A stretch of 64,000 nucleotides of DNA, taken from NCBI GenBank assembly GCA_030683705.1, contig JAUXPP010000085.1:16089-80088 (forward strand), given 5' to 3'. Below the pieces are notes generated by a model. That model saw nothing but the letters and a program-made list of their open reading frames with translations, was not told the origin of the DNA and searched no databases. This DNA comes from Polaromonas sp. (GTDB lineage: Bacteria; Pseudomonadota; Gammaproteobacteria; Burkholderiales; Burkholderiaceae_C). Positions 44,587 through 54,812 of the stretch are shown here, piece by piece. The position numbers and the translations under genes are program-made. The stretch's first letter is position 1; each line of letters begins with the position of its first letter.

Positions 44587-45744
44587 CTAGACCGGCAATC
44601 CCCGGAATTTGAGCGCCGCCTGCCGGATCACCTCGGCGAGCAGGTTTTCCCTGCCCTGCAGCTCCCGCAACCAGCGGGCATCGTTGTTCGACAGCTCAAC
44701 ACTGCTGCGCAGCAGGTGGATGCCGCTGCTGGCGCCCAGCGGTCCGGCGTGCGGGCCGAGTTTGTCCATGGTCATGAGGATGTGGTCGCGCAGCGCCATG
44801 TGTTCGCCGGTGGCCGGATCCACATAGACCGCCTCCAGCCCGAAACGGCAGGCCTGGAAACGGTTATAGGTGTAGACCAGGTAGTCGTCTTCCGTGGGCA
44901 TGAAGGGCTGGTCGTTCATGAACCAGGCAGCCAGCGATTGCACGTAACCGGACAGCGCGGCGGCGCGGCCGACGGTCAGGGGCGTGTCGAAGACGCGGAT
45001 CTCGATGGTGCCGAACTCCGGCTTGGGCCGGATGTCCCAGTAAAAGTCCTTCATGCTGCGGACCACGCCGGTGCGCGTCATTTTCTCGAAGTAGACGGTG
45101 AAGTCGTTCCAGGTCAGCGCCAGCGGCGCGCGGCCCGACAGCGGAAAGGCGAACACCGAGTTGAGTCGGGCTGAATCGAAGGCCGTGTCCTGGCCCTGCA
45201 CATACGGGCTGGAGGCCGACAGCGCGATGAAGTGGGGGATGTAGCGCGACATGCGGTGCAGTGTCAGCAGCGCGGTGTCGGCATCAGGGCAGCCCACATG
45301 CACGTGCTGGCCAAAAATCGTGAACTGCTTGGACAGGTAGCCATACAACTCGGACAGCTCGCGAAAACGCGGCTTGTCGTAGATGCGGCGTTCGTGCCAC
45401 TGCTGAAAGGGGTGGGTGCCGCCGCCGACCACGGCGATGTTGAGCTTGTCGGCGCTTTTGACGAGCGCGTCGCGGATCTGCGTGAGTTGACCCAGCACCT
45501 CCGACGAGGACTGGCACACGCCGGTGGACACCTCGATCATGCTGGAGGTCATTTCCGGCACGACGCTGCCCGGCAGGGGAATTTTTTCCATCAGCCGCAA
45601 CATGTCCTCGGCGTAAGGTGCCAGGTCGTAGTCGTGGGTGTTGACGAGTTGCAGTTCAAGTTCAACGCCCAGCGACAGCGCTTCCGATTTCTGGAAAGGT
45701 TCCAGGCCCCCCGGGGCCTGGTGTGTGGCGGTGTGTTTACTCAC
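44587..45744 (-). CDS. YbdK-type carboxylate-amine ligase
   Basis: 385-residue glutamate-cysteine-ligase family protein (GCS2/YbdK), an ATP-grasp-like ligase with weak gamma-glutamyl-cysteine activity in E. coli. Family features: [48 protein letters not shown] and [11 protein letters not shown]. The GTG start 45744 has a GGAGACCTCC upstream and overlaps the antiporter stop by 8 nt, indicating coupled translation. Confidence 0.9.
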   Translation of the reverse strand: MSKHTATHQAPGGLEPFQKSEALSLGVELELQLVNTHDYDLAPYAEDMLRLMEKIPLPGSVVPEMTSSMIEVSTGVCQSSSEVLGQLTQIRDALVKSADKLNIAVVGGGTHPFQQWHERRIYDKPRFRELSELYGYLSKQFTIFGQHVHVGCPDADTALLTLHRMSRYIPHFIALSASSPYVQGQDTAFDSARLNSVFAFPLSGRAPLALTWNDFTVYFEKMTRTGVVRSMKDFYWDIRPKPEFGTIEIRVFDTPLTVGRAAALSGYVQSLAAWFMNDQPFMPTEDDYLVYTYNRFQACRFGLEAVYVDPATGEHMALRDHILMTMDKLGPHAGPLGASSGIHLLRSSVELSNNDARWLRELQGRENLLAEVIRQAALKFRGLPV

Positions 45745-46996
45745 GGAGGTCTCCTGCGGACGAATTGTTGAAAGGCCGTGGTGCCCAGCGCTTTGAGCTC
45801 TCGCCTGCACGGTGAATGGCGAAGGTAGCCAGAATGGCGCCCAGCACTTCCATCAGCAAAATCGCCGGCAGGGCAATGCTGGCAATACGCGGCCCGAGCG
45901 AAGTCGATGCGGCGACAAACTGCGAGACCAGCAGCAGGGCCACGGACGACATCGGCGACATCGCGCAGCCGACCCACAGGGCCTGCCGCCAGCTCGCGCC
46001 GCTGCCCACGTTGCCCAGCGCCACGCCGGTGATCTTGGCCAGGGCGCGCGCCGCCACCAGCGCCAGAACCAGGCCGGCGACCGGGCCGCTCCAGTCGGCC
46101 TGCGCGGCCACCACGGACACCAGCACGAACATCAGCATGGTCAGCATCGACGAGGCCGTGCCCATTTGACGCGGCCAGGACCAGGGTCGGGGGTTCAGCT
46201 GTTTGAGCAGCATGCCGCCCAGCAGCGCGGCCAGCGGAGCCGAGCCGCCGAAATGTGCGGCCAGCGCTGCACCGGCTGCGATCAGCGCCAGCAACAAGAT
46301 GGCGGTGTTCTCGCTGGTCGGGCTCATCACGCGCAGTGCGGAGCGCAGTGCCAGCGCCAGGCCGGCGCCTACCGCGACCGACAGGCCGAGCACCACCGCC
46401 ACCGGGTAGAACGTGTCGGTCAGGCTTTGCTCACCGCGCCCCATCATGCCCGCGTGTGCACTGCAAAGCGTCAGGGCATACAGGGTGCTCAGCGTGGACA
46501 GCACCATGGCCCTTTCGGTCACCGGCCCGGAGGCCCGGGTGTCCATGATCACGCGCGACAGCACTGCCGGCGAAGCGGCCATGGCCAGCAGGGCCAGCGG
46601 CTCGGCCACGGCTTCGCGCATGCCGAAAAAGGTCAGTGCCCAGTACACAAAGAAGAAGGTCAGCGCCGACTCGGCGAGGCTTTGAACCAGCACCATGGGG
46701 TTGTGCCGGAACCAGCGCAGTGGAATCCGGCCGCCCGCCTCGAACAGCACCACGGCAACGCCGAGTTCGAGCAGGAACAGGCCCGTTCCCTGCAACGGCC
46801 AGGCCGCACCGCTGAAACCCGCCAGACCGGCAAAGCCGCCCACCACGGAGTAGCCCACGACCTTGGGGATGCCGGCGAACCGTTGCACAAGATGCCCGGT
46901 CAGCGCGGCCACGGCCAGCAATATGGACCACTGCACGGTCGGAAGGCCGGCAGAGGGTTTGATCCATTCGGCCCAGATGGCCATGATTTCATTCAT
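45737..46996 (-). CDS. CPA2-type cation/proton antiporter
   Basis: 419-residue membrane protein with about 12 hydrophobic segments of the Na+/H+ exchanger (KefB/CPA2) family: [46 protein letters not shown] and the discontinuous-helix region [17 protein letters not shown]. No RCK/TrkA domain follows, so it is the transport part only. ATG 46996 has GGGAGA. Ion specificity unknown. It is paired with the YbdK-type ligase. Confidence 0.88.
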   Translation of the reverse strand: MNEIMAIWAEWIKPSAGLPTVQWSILLAVAALTGHLVQRFAGIPKVVGYSVVGGFAGLAGFSGAAWPLQGTGLFLLELGVAVVLFEAGGRIPLRWFRHNPMVLVQSLAESALTFFFVYWALTFFGMREAVAEPLALLAMAASPAVLSRVIMDTRASGPVTERAMVLSTLSTLYALTLCSAHAGMMGRGEQSLTDTFYPVAVVLGLSVAVGAGLALALRSALRVMSPTSENTAILLLALIAAGAALAAHFGGSAPLAALLGGMLLKQLNPRPWSWPRQMGTASSMLTMLMFVLVSVVAAQADWSGPVAGLVLALVAARALAKITGVALGNVGSGASWRQALWVGCAMSPMSSVALLLVSQFVAASTSLGPRIASIALPAILLMEVLGAILATFAIHRAGESSKRWAPRPFNNSSAGDLRE

Positions 46997-47206
46997 GGGT
47001 GGGTGTCTCCCTTGATTGTTTTGAGGACAGGTGCAGATGCGCCGCTGGCGCTTGCTCGAAGGGGCAGGCCGCTGATGCGGCCCGAAAGGCTGCACCACCG
47101 GTACGGGCACGGTTGGCAGCAAAGGCGTAGCCCAATTTACAACACTTTACGCAAGCAGCTTGTAGGACAAGCACGACGATCGCTGCTTCGGCTTTGACCG
47201 ACGGTC

Positions 47207-49210
47207 TCAGTCCGGCACGAAAAAACTCGAGGGCTTGCTGCGCCAGCGCGCCCAGATGGCCGAGCGAATGCGCGCGCGATCGACACCGCTGACGTTGTGT
47301 GCCTGCAGTGCCAGCCGGAAGGCCAGGTAAAAACTGATGCCAAGGTTGAACGCACCTATCAGCGGAATGGCTGCCACGCACCACCACAAGGCCGGCAGGC
47401 GCAGTGCTTCCCAACCGAGCGCTGCTGCGGCTGCCGCGAGCTGGCCCGCCGACAGTGTGACGTGGCGCACTTCCAGTTCCAGCCCGAAAAACCCGGTCAT
47501 CGGCGGAATCAGACCGAGCATGAAGCCCAGGGCGATGTTGGACGTGAAGCCGGAAATGTTGTCGTGCATGAAGGCGGCCCAGCGCCGGGCCCGCGCCACG
47601 CCGAGCAAACGCGTGATGCGGGGGTTGTAGCGCATCGCGGATGCCAGCCGGTACAGCACAAACCAGTTCTCGACCCAGCCGCCGATGATGCTCGCGGCAA
47701 ACAGCACGGCCCCGGTGAAGGCTGCCCACAGCAGGGTCGGGCCGAGCAGGCTGAGGGTGCGCAGGACATGCGAGGCCTCGTCAGTGTCGATCATCGGATG
47801 GCCCAGGGCGAACTGGATGCCCACACTGATCAGCAGCACCACAGGCACCACCACCAGCACGTTGCCGAGCACGGCGGCCACCTGCGAACGTACCAGGTGT
47901 GTCACTTCATCGACAAATTCGCCGACGGCTTCGGTCGAGCGCAGGTCCTTGAGCTTGGCGGCCAGGGCCGGCGCCGTCATGGCCGGCTGTTTCGTCGCCA
48001 GGGTGAAGTGCATCAGCTGGATCAGCACAAAACTGGCGGCATACACCAGGCTGGCAACGAAGCCGCTCCAGAAGGCCGACAGCGCCAGCGCCACCACCAT
48101 GAACTTCAGCAGCACGGTGCCGGCCGTCAGCGCGCCGCCGCCGGCAGCCTTGCCGAGCATCTGCACATAGGCGGCGCGGTCGCGCGTGATGTAGTGCTCG
48201 CCGGTTTCAGCGCCGCGCTCGGCCACCTTCGCCGCCAGCAGGGTCGAGTTGGCGGCCACCAGCGCGCGTATGCTGCGCCTTTCCTCGGCCAGCAGCACCA
48301 GGCGCGCCAGCAACTGCATGGCGCTGCCGGCGGGTTTGTCGGACAGCAGGCAGTCCAGCAGTTCGCGGATGCGCAGGATACGTTCGCGCAACTGGCGCAG
48401 GCGAAACACCAGGCCGACCGAAATGCCGTGCTCGTCGAGATGCGCGTAAATCGACGAGGCCGCGCTGCGGCAGGCCTCCAGCCGGCTCTTGAACTGGTCC
48501 AGCGCCAGGTGCAGTGCGCCGCTGTCCCGACCGTGTGACAGCAGTGCACTGCGCAGGGCGTCCAGGTCGGCCGCCAGGCCGTGGAAAGGCCGGGCCTGCA
48601 AGGTCTGCGCGCTCATGCGCAAGCGCAGCTCCGGGGAAAATCCGGTGGCCGCGACCTGGCTGGTGCAATAGGTCAGCGCTTCCAGCAGTACCGCCTGCCA
48701 GTCCTGCAGCAGCGTGTTGCCGGTGGGCTGCAGTCCGGCGTCAGCGGCCGCTTCGCCAGGGTCCGGTGCGGCCGTGTTCAGCAACCAGCCCAGGCGGGCC
48801 AGGCTGTCCTCATCGATCAGCTTGAGCCAGCGGGCATCAAACGGCGTCGGAAACAGCAGCATGAACAATTCGGTGGCATGGGTGGTTTCGGGCGTGCCGG
48901 GCAGCAGCTTGTAGCGCAGCCTCTCGCCCAGTTCACTCAGGAATGCCGCGCGCGGCGCAAACCCGAAATCGGCAAACAGCGGGGTGGCATCCACCGTCAC
49001 CACCAGCGTGCGCCACCATTGGTGCAAGCGGGCCTGAAAGCCGGGCCGCGCCTGTGCGGCATCCAGGAAAAGCCGCAGCCGTGCCACCGCCGCCTGGGGG
49101 TTGTTGTCCTTGCCCCGGATCCAGTCCAGCAAGGCAATCAGCCACAGGTGGCGGCCGGCCAGCCCGGCCCTCGGGTCCAGCAGATCCAGCAATTCGGTCA
49201 GGGTCAACAT
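47207..49210 (-). CDS. Gcr family integral membrane protein (annotated 'site-specific recombinase')
   Basis: 667 residues. Soluble N-terminal half rich in Leu/Arg helices, then about six to seven hydrophobic segments in the C-terminal half (e.g. AGTVLLKFMVVALALSAFWSGF, VLVVVPVVLLISVGIQFALG, MHDNISGFTSNIALGFMLGL). This is the Gcr/COG4389 family. The 'recombinase' label comes from an old gonococcal assignment; no recombinase catalytic motif is visible. The membrane-protein architecture argues against DNA recombination. Confidence 0.75.
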   Translation of the reverse strand: MLTLTELLDLLDPRAGLAGRHLWLIALLDWIRGKDNNPQAAVARLRLFLDAAQARPGFQARLHQWWRTLVVTVDATPLFADFGFAPRAAFLSELGERLRYKLLPGTPETTHATELFMLLFPTPFDARWLKLIDEDSLARLGWLLNTAAPDPGEAAADAGLQPTGNTLLQDWQAVLLEALTYCTSQVAATGFSPELRLRMSAQTLQARPFHGLAADLDALRSALLSHGRDSGALHLALDQFKSRLEACRSAASSIYAHLDEHGISVGLVFRLRQLRERILRIRELLDCLLSDKPAGSAMQLLARLVLLAEERRSIRALVAANSTLLAAKVAERGAETGEHYITRDRAAYVQMLGKAAGGGALTAGTVLLKFMVVALALSAFWSGFVASLVYAASFVLIQLMHFTLATKQPAMTAPALAAKLKDLRSTEAVGEFVDEVTHLVRSQVAAVLGNVLVVVPVVLLISVGIQFALGHPMIDTDEASHVLRTLSLLGPTLLWAAFTGAVLFAASIIGGWVENWFVLYRLASAMRYNPRITRLLGVARARRWAAFMHDNISGFTSNIALGFMLGLIPPMTGFFGLELEVRHVTLSAGQLAAAAAALGWEALRLPALWWCVAAIPLIGAFNLGISFYLAFRLALQAHNVSGVDRARIRSAIWARWRSKPSSFFVPD

Positions 49211-49221
49211 GCGCCGCGCTG

Positions 49222-49623
49222 TCAGTGCAGGACCCGGCCGGCGCCGGCCGTGCCGGCACCTTCACCCGCGTCGAGCACGAACATCGGGATGGCCACTTCG
49301 AAACGTTCGCCGTCTTCGGCGACAAAAAAGTAGCTGCCGTGCATGGTGCCGCTGGGTGTGCGCAGGCGTGACCCGCTGCTGTACTGGAAGGACTCGCCAG
49401 GCTTGAGCAAGGGCTGGTGACCCACGACGCCCAGGCCCTTGACCTCCTCGGTGTGGCCCCGGGCGTCGCTGATGATCCAATGACGCGCGATCAGTTGCGC
49501 CGGGACCTCGCCGGTGTTGGTGATGGTGACGGTGTAGGCAAAGCCGTACACCTCGTCTTCAGGGGCCGACTGCTCGGTCAGGTAGTGCGGCACCACGTCG
49601 CAGGAACATTGGTATTTCGGCAT
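49222..49623 (-). CDS. apaG: ApaG protein
   Basis: 133-residue ApaG/fibronectin-III-like beta sandwich: [59 protein letters not shown] and [20 protein letters not shown]. coli ApaG is linked to cobalt and magnesium resistance; exact role unclear. ATG 49623 is the conserved start. Adjacent to and divergent from rpe. Confidence 0.93.
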   Translation of the reverse strand: MPKYQCSCDVVPHYLTEQSAPEDEVYGFAYTVTITNTGEVPAQLIARHWIISDARGHTEEVKGLGVVGHQPLLKPGESFQYSSGSRLRTPSGTMHGSYFFVAEDGERFEVAIPMFVLDAGEGAGTAGAGRVLH

Positions 49624-49708
49624 GGCTTCAAAATGGGTGGTGCCCATGTTACCCGGCCTGATTGGTGCCTGCCTGTGCAAGCCTGCTGCTTGCTGCGACA
49701 ATCCGGGC

Positions 49709-50404
49709 ATGAGCCAAACCAAGCCGCCGGTCTACCGGATTGCCCCCTCCCTGTTGTCGGCCGACTTCGCGCGGCTGGGTGAAGAACTCCAGACCGTGAT
49801 TGCCGCCGGCGCGGACTGGATTCACTTCGATGTGATGGACAACCACTATGTGCCCAACCTGACCTTCGGGCCGATGATTTGCAGCGCGTTGAAACCCCAC
49901 GCAAAAAAGGCCGATGGCACGGCCGTCCCCATCGATGTGCATCTCATGGTGCAGCCGGTGGACGCGCTGGCCGCAGCTTTTGCCGACGCCGGCGCCGACC
50001 TGATCAGTTTCCACCCTGATGCCTCCGGCCATGTGCACCGCAGCGTGCAGGCGATCCGGGCCAAGGGATGCAAGGCCGGGCTGGTGTTCAACCCGGCGGC
50101 GCCGCTGGACGTGCTGGACTGGGTGATCGAGGACCTTGACCTGATCCTGATCATGAGTGTCAACCCGGGCTTCGGCGGCCAGGGCTTCATCGACTCGGCG
50201 TTGCGCAAGATCGAGCAGGCCCGCAAGCGCATTGATGCCTCTGGCAAGGACATCCGGCTGGAGGTCGATGGCGGCATCAAGCTCGACAACATTGCGCGCG
50301 TGGCGGCTGCCGGGGCCGATACCTTTGTGGCTGGCAGCGCTATTTTTGGCAAGCCGGACTATCGCGCCGTGATCGACGGGATGCGGGCGGCGCTCGCGAA
50401 ATAG
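49709..50404 (+). CDS. rpe: Ribulose-phosphate 3-epimerase
   Basis: Interconverts ribulose-5-P and xylulose-5-P in the pentose phosphate (and Calvin) pathway. 231 residues, TIM barrel: [50 protein letters not shown] and [11 protein letters not shown]. Metal-binding His/Asp pairs are conserved. ATG 49709 is used. Confidence 0.95.
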   Translation: MSQTKPPVYRIAPSLLSADFARLGEELQTVIAAGADWIHFDVMDNHYVPNLTFGPMICSALKPHAKKADGTAVPIDVHLMVQPVDALAAAFADAGADLISFHPDASGHVHRSVQAIRAKGCKAGLVFNPAAPLDVLDWVIEDLDLILIMSVNPGFGGQGFIDSALRKIEQARKRIDASGKDIRLEVDGGIKLDNIARVAAAGADTFVAGSAIFGKPDYRAVIDGMRAALAK

Positions 50405-50440
50405 GGGCGGCACGGCCGGTGTTGTAAAAGGACATGGCGC

Positions 50441-52144
50441 ATGGCGGCGACGGCAGGCGGGACGGACACGGTAGCGCCGGTGCAGGCCGGCACCGCCATG
50501 GCCCCCCGCTCGCGCATCCTCGTGATCGAGGACAGCGAGGACATCCGCTACCTGCTGGACGCGCTGCTGCGCGAGCGTTATGAGGTGATGCTGGCGGCCT
50601 CGGGCGATGCCGGGCTGGCGCTGGCGGCCTCCCCGCAGCGGCCCGACATCATCCTGCTGGACGTGATGATGCCGGACATGGACGGCTACGAGGTGCTACG
50701 GCGGCTGGGACGCGATACACGCACCGCCGATATCCCGGTGATTTTCCTGACGGCCCTGGGCAGTGTCGAGGAGGAGCACCGCGGGCTGGACCTCGGTGCC
50801 ACCGACTATGTGACCAAGCCCATCAGCCCGCCGGTGCTGCTGGCGCGCCTGAAGCTCCACCTGGAGCGCAACGCCTATGCCCGGCGGCTGCGGGACCTGG
50901 CGCAGCAACTGTCGCGTTACCTGGCGCCGCAGGTCTACCAGTCTCTGTTTGAAGGCTCGCGCCAGGCGGAAATCCGCACGCAGCGCAAAAAGCTGACGGT
51001 CTTTTTTTCCGACATCAAGAACTTCACCGCGTCGACGGCGAAATGGCAGCCCGAAGAGGTGACCCTGCTGCTGAACAGCTATTTTTCGGAGATGTCGGCG
51101 ATTGCGGCAGAGTACGGCGCCACGCTGGACAAGTTCATCGGCGATGCCATCGTGATCTTTTTTGGCGATCCGCAGACGCTGGGGGTGCGCGAGGATGCGC
51201 TGCAGTGCGTCAGGATGGCCATCGCGATGCAAAAGCGCATGGAGGCGCTGCGTTTGCGCTGGCGCGGCATGGGCATCAACAAGACCTTCGAAATACGCAT
51301 AGGCATCAACTCGGGGTTTTGCGACGTCGGCAACTTCGGCAGCGAGCTGCGCATGGAGTACACCATCATCGGCCGGGAGGTCAATCTCGCCTCGCGGCTG
51401 GAGCAGGCTGCCGAGCCCGGGGAAATCCTGATTTCCAGCGAGACCCATGCGCTGGTGCAGGGCGAAATCGGCGCCGATGCGCGCGACCCCGTCATGGCCA
51501 AGGGCTTTTCCGAACCGATTCCTGTTTATGCGGTCCACACCGGCGCCACCGAATCCCGCAGCGGCTCCGCCATCCACTGTGACCGGCCCGGCCTGCGCGT
51601 GGACATTGACCTGGACCGCGTCAGCGCGGCTGATCGCGCGGAAACCGCTGCCTCCCTGCGCCAGATGCTCGAAGCCCTGGAGGCGCCGCAGCCGCAGGGG
51701 GCGCCGCTGCCGCCGGCAGCTGTCGCCGATCAGGTCGCGCCGGGGGATGCCGCGCGTGATGGGGTGGACCCGGCCTGGCCAGTGACGCTGGCCGGGCTGG
51801 ACCTGGCGCTGGGTCTGCGGCGCGCCATGGACATGAAGCCGCTGTACCTGTCCATGCTGGGCCGCTACCGCGACGGGCGCCGCGACACGCCAGCCAGGAT
51901 TCGGCAGGCGCTGGACGCCGGCGACCTGAAAACGGCGGAGTTGCTGAGCCACTCGCTGCGCGGGGTTTCTGCGCAGATAGGCGCAACGCGGGTGCCGGCC
52001 GACGCGCAGGCACTGGAGCAGGCCATCCACGAAGGCCAATCGCGCGCCAGCCTCGAAACCCTGCTGGCCGCTCTTGAAAGCTCTCTGGGCGAACTGGTGG
52101 CCGCGCTGGATGCGGGATTGCCGCCGGAGCCGGCCCGGCCATGA
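50441..52144 (+). CDS. Response regulator-adenylate cyclase-Hpt composite protein
   Basis: 567 residues. REC domain (about 25-140; VIEDSEDIR, phospho-Asp in IILLDVMMPDMDG, Lys in YVTKP); class III cyclase (about 180-360) with metal-binding FSDIKNFT, DKFIGDAIVIFFG and GREVNLASRLE with catalytic Asn and Arg; adenine-type specificity is suggested by the Lys in LDKFIGD and the Thr of YTIIG. The C-terminal Hpt domain carries AELLSHSLRGVSAQIG with the phospho-His. The usual output cyclase is thus fused to both a receiver and a phosphotransfer domain. The partner is probably the adjacent hybrid kinase. Confidence 0.88.
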   Translation: MAATAGGTDTVAPVQAGTAMAPRSRILVIEDSEDIRYLLDALLRERYEVMLAASGDAGLALAASPQRPDIILLDVMMPDMDGYEVLRRLGRDTRTADIPVIFLTALGSVEEEHRGLDLGATDYVTKPISPPVLLARLKLHLERNAYARRLRDLAQQLSRYLAPQVYQSLFEGSRQAEIRTQRKKLTVFFSDIKNFTASTAKWQPEEVTLLLNSYFSEMSAIAAEYGATLDKFIGDAIVIFFGDPQTLGVREDALQCVRMAIAMQKRMEALRLRWRGMGINKTFEIRIGINSGFCDVGNFGSELRMEYTIIGREVNLASRLEQAAEPGEILISSETHALVQGEIGADARDPVMAKGFSEPIPVYAVHTGATESRSGSAIHCDRPGLRVDIDLDRVSAADRAETAASLRQMLEALEAPQPQGAPLPPAAVADQVAPGDAARDGVDPAWPVTLAGLDLALGLRRAMDMKPLYLSMLGRYRDGRRDTPARIRQALDAGDLKTAELLSHSLRGVSAQIGATRVPADAQALEQAIHEGQSRASLETLLAALESSLGELVAALDAGLPPEPARP

Positions 52145-52264
52145 ACAGACGGGGCTGCGCGACCCACAGTTGCCGCCAGAGGTGTATCTTCCGTCTACCG
52201 ACCCCCAAGTGCGCATGATGATCCAGATTTCCCCACCTGCCGACCTGCGACGGCTGCCGCCGAC

Positions 52265-54790
52265 ATGAAGCTGCCTTTTCGCGCGACCGTCAGCTTTGCG
52301 CTCGGCGCGGGCCTGCTGCTGATTTTCCTGAGCATCGCCACGTCCTATACCACCATCAACTACCTGATCCGTGATGCGGGGCGTGAGGCTCAGACGCACG
52401 AAACCGTCATCCTGCTGGAGCGGCTGGTGTCCCGGTTCAAGACCGCCGAGTCGCTGCAGCGGCGCTATCTGCTGACCGCCACGGCCAGCGACCTCGAGCA
52501 GTACAAGCTGGCGCGCGAGCGGATCCAGCAGGCCCTGACAGGCGTGCTGACCGCGCAGGGCGCGGGTGACGCCGCGGCCGACGTGCGCGCGCTCGAAAAC
52601 CTGATTGCCGAGCGGGTGGAGCGGATGGAGCAGACGGTGGTCATCCGGCAGCAATCCGGCCTGGACGCCGCCATCGCCCTGATGGACAGTGATCGCAACC
52701 GCCGGCTCCACGACGACATCGATACCCTGTTCGAGCGCATCAGGGGCGGCGAGAACCTGGTCATCGAGCAGTCCCGCCAGGAGACCCGGCGAACCGCGCA
52801 GGTCGTCAAGCTGCTGATCCTGGCCGGCGGCCTGGTGTCACTCAGCGTACTGGCCTGGGCGGTCTGGATGATTCTGCGCGCGCAGGGCGTCAGCCGGCGC
52901 ATCCAGGCCAAACTTGCCGACAGCGAAGCCATGAGCCGCGCCATCACCGAAAGCATGGCTGAAGGTGTGGTCACGGCCACCCAGGACGGGGTGATTGTCA
53001 GTGCCAACAGTGCCGCACGCACCCTGTTCGGCTACCGCCTCGAAAGCCTGCTGGGCCAGGACGTGGCCATGCTGCTGCCGCCGCGCTACCGCAGCGGCTT
53101 CACCGCCTTTTTCAGCGCCCTGGCCGGACGCCCGCGCGGTTTCCAGGAGGCCGGCACGCAGGTGCGCGGACAGCGCCAGGACGGCACGGAGTTCCCGGTC
53201 AATGTGTCGTTCGGTGATGTCACCGTCGGCGGGCGCCGGCTGTTCACCGCGATCATCCGCGACGTCACCGAGAGCAAACGGATCAGCGAAGCCTTGCGCG
53301 CCAGCGAGGCGCAGCTGCGTCAGGTCACGGATACCGTGCCGGCCCTGATTGCCTATATCGACAGAGAGCAGCGTTTCCAGTTCCACAACAAGGCTTACGA
53401 GGAGGCTTTTGGCCTGAGCGCGGCGCAAATCCACGGCAAGACGATGGAGGAGGTGCTGGGCGCGGAGTTTTATGGGCAGGTCAGCGCGCATGTGCGCGAG
53501 GTGCTGACAGGTTATGCCGTGCGTTACGAGCGCGAGCAGCTCACCGCCAGCGGCGAGCGCCGCGACTACGTGATGAATTATTTTCCGCGCTACGGTGAGG
53601 ACGAGGAAGAAGACAAGGTCATTGGATTTTTCTCGCTCGGCACCGACGTCACCGAGCTCAAACGCATCGACCGCATGAAGAGCGAATTTGTCTCGACGGT
53701 CAGCCACGAGCTGCGCACGCCGCTGACATCGATTCGCGGATCGCTCGGTTTGGTCTCCGGCGGCATCGCCGGCGAGCTGCCGGACAAGGCCAGGAGCCTG
53801 GTGGAGATCGCCAAAAGCAACTGCGAGCGGCTGATCCGCCTGATCAACGATATCCTGGACAGCGAAAAAATAGAGTCCGGCAAGATGTCCTTTGAACTCA
53901 AGCCGCTGGAGTTGTTGCCGCTGCTTGAGCAGACGCTGGCCGCCAATGAGGGGTTTGCCGCGCAACATGGCGTCACGCTGGTGCTGAAGTCCGGGCGCAT
54001 GCCGGTCCGGGTCAGCGCCGACGCCGACCGCCTGGTGCAGGTGGTGACCAACCTGCTGTCGAACGCCATCAAGTTCTCGCCCGCGCAGGGCGAGGTGCGG
54101 GTGGTGCTGGGGCGTTCGGAAGGGCGCGCCCGCGTTGAAATCAGCGACCAGGGTCCGGGCATTCCCGAAGAGTTCCGCAAGCGCATCTTCCAGAAATTTT
54201 CCCAGGCGGACTCCTCCGACACGCGCCAGAGCGGCGGCACGGGACTGGGCCTGAACATCTCCAGGGCCATCATCGAACGCATGGACGGCAGCATTGGCTT
54301 CGCACCGGCCGTACCGAAGGGGACGACCTTCTTTTTCGAGCTGCCGGAATGGCGGGAAGCGCCGCCAGTCACTGCGCCCATGGGCCTGGATGGCGTGGAC
54401 CGGCCTCGCGTGCTGGTGTGCGAGGACAACCCGGATGTGGCCAGGCTGATCGGCATGATGCTGGACCGGGGCGGATTTGCCGCCGACGTGGCGCACACGG
54501 CCGCACAGGCGCGCGACTACCTCAAGATGGAAAGTTATGCGGCCATGACGGTCGATGTCCAGCTGCCCTACGAAAACGGCCTGCAGCTGATCGCCCAGCT
54601 GCGCCAGGTCAAGAAGACGGAAAACCTGCCGGTGCTGGTGCTGTCGGTCTCTGCCGCCGAAGCCCGGCTGCACGGCGGCAGCCCGGCCCTGGCGGTGTGG
54701 GACTGGCTGGAAAAACCGCTGGACGAGAAGCGCTTGCTGGACAGCCTGCGGCAGGCGATCGCCAGCCGGAAAACCGGCGGGCGGCGCTGA
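52265..54790 (+). CDS. Hybrid sensor histidine kinase (CHASE3-like, PAS, PAS, HK, REC)
   Basis: 841 residues. TM1 (about 8-30), a periplasmic helical CHASE3-like sensor of about 150 residues, TM2 (about 182-205), PAS 1 (about 220-335, ITESMAEGVVTATQDG), PAS 2 (about 345-465, VPALIAYIDREQRFQFHNKAYEEAFGL), HisKA with phospho-His in FVSTVSHELRTPL, HATPase (NLLSNAIKFSP, DQGPGIPE, GGTGLGLNIS), and a C-terminal REC (VLVCEDNPDV, Asp in AMTVDVQLPYENG, Lys in WLEKPLD). It has a receiver but no Hpt of its own; the neighbouring cyclase supplies an Hpt. Signal unknown. Confidence 0.9.
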   Translation: MKLPFRATVSFALGAGLLLIFLSIATSYTTINYLIRDAGREAQTHETVILLERLVSRFKTAESLQRRYLLTATASDLEQYKLARERIQQALTGVLTAQGAGDAAADVRALENLIAERVERMEQTVVIRQQSGLDAAIALMDSDRNRRLHDDIDTLFERIRGGENLVIEQSRQETRRTAQVVKLLILAGGLVSLSVLAWAVWMILRAQGVSRRIQAKLADSEAMSRAITESMAEGVVTATQDGVIVSANSAARTLFGYRLESLLGQDVAMLLPPRYRSGFTAFFSALAGRPRGFQEAGTQVRGQRQDGTEFPVNVSFGDVTVGGRRLFTAIIRDVTESKRISEALRASEAQLRQVTDTVPALIAYIDREQRFQFHNKAYEEAFGLSAAQIHGKTMEEVLGAEFYGQVSAHVREVLTGYAVRYEREQLTASGERRDYVMNYFPRYGEDEEEDKVIGFFSLGTDVTELKRIDRMKSEFVSTVSHELRTPLTSIRGSLGLVSGGIAGELPDKARSLVEIAKSNCERLIRLINDILDSEKIESGKMSFELKPLELLPLLEQTLAANEGFAAQHGVTLVLKSGRMPVRVSADADRLVQVVTNLLSNAIKFSPAQGEVRVVLGRSEGRARVEISDQGPGIPEEFRKRIFQKFSQADSSDTRQSGGTGLGLNISRAIIERMDGSIGFAPAVPKGTTFFFELPEWREAPPVTAPMGLDGVDRPRVLVCEDNPDVARLIGMMLDRGGFAADVAHTAAQARDYLKMESYAAMTVDVQLPYENGLQLIAQLRQVKKTENLPVLVLSVSAAEARLHGGSPALAVWDWLEKPLDEKRLLDSLRQAIASRKTGGRR

Positions 54791-54812
54791 TGAAAGCTCA
54801 GGGGAGTTGCCG

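Noticed and set aside
47207..49210. 'Site-specific recombinase' as evidence of a mobile element
   Set aside because: The Gcr-family protein is a multi-pass membrane protein with no recombinase catalytic residues; the name is historical.
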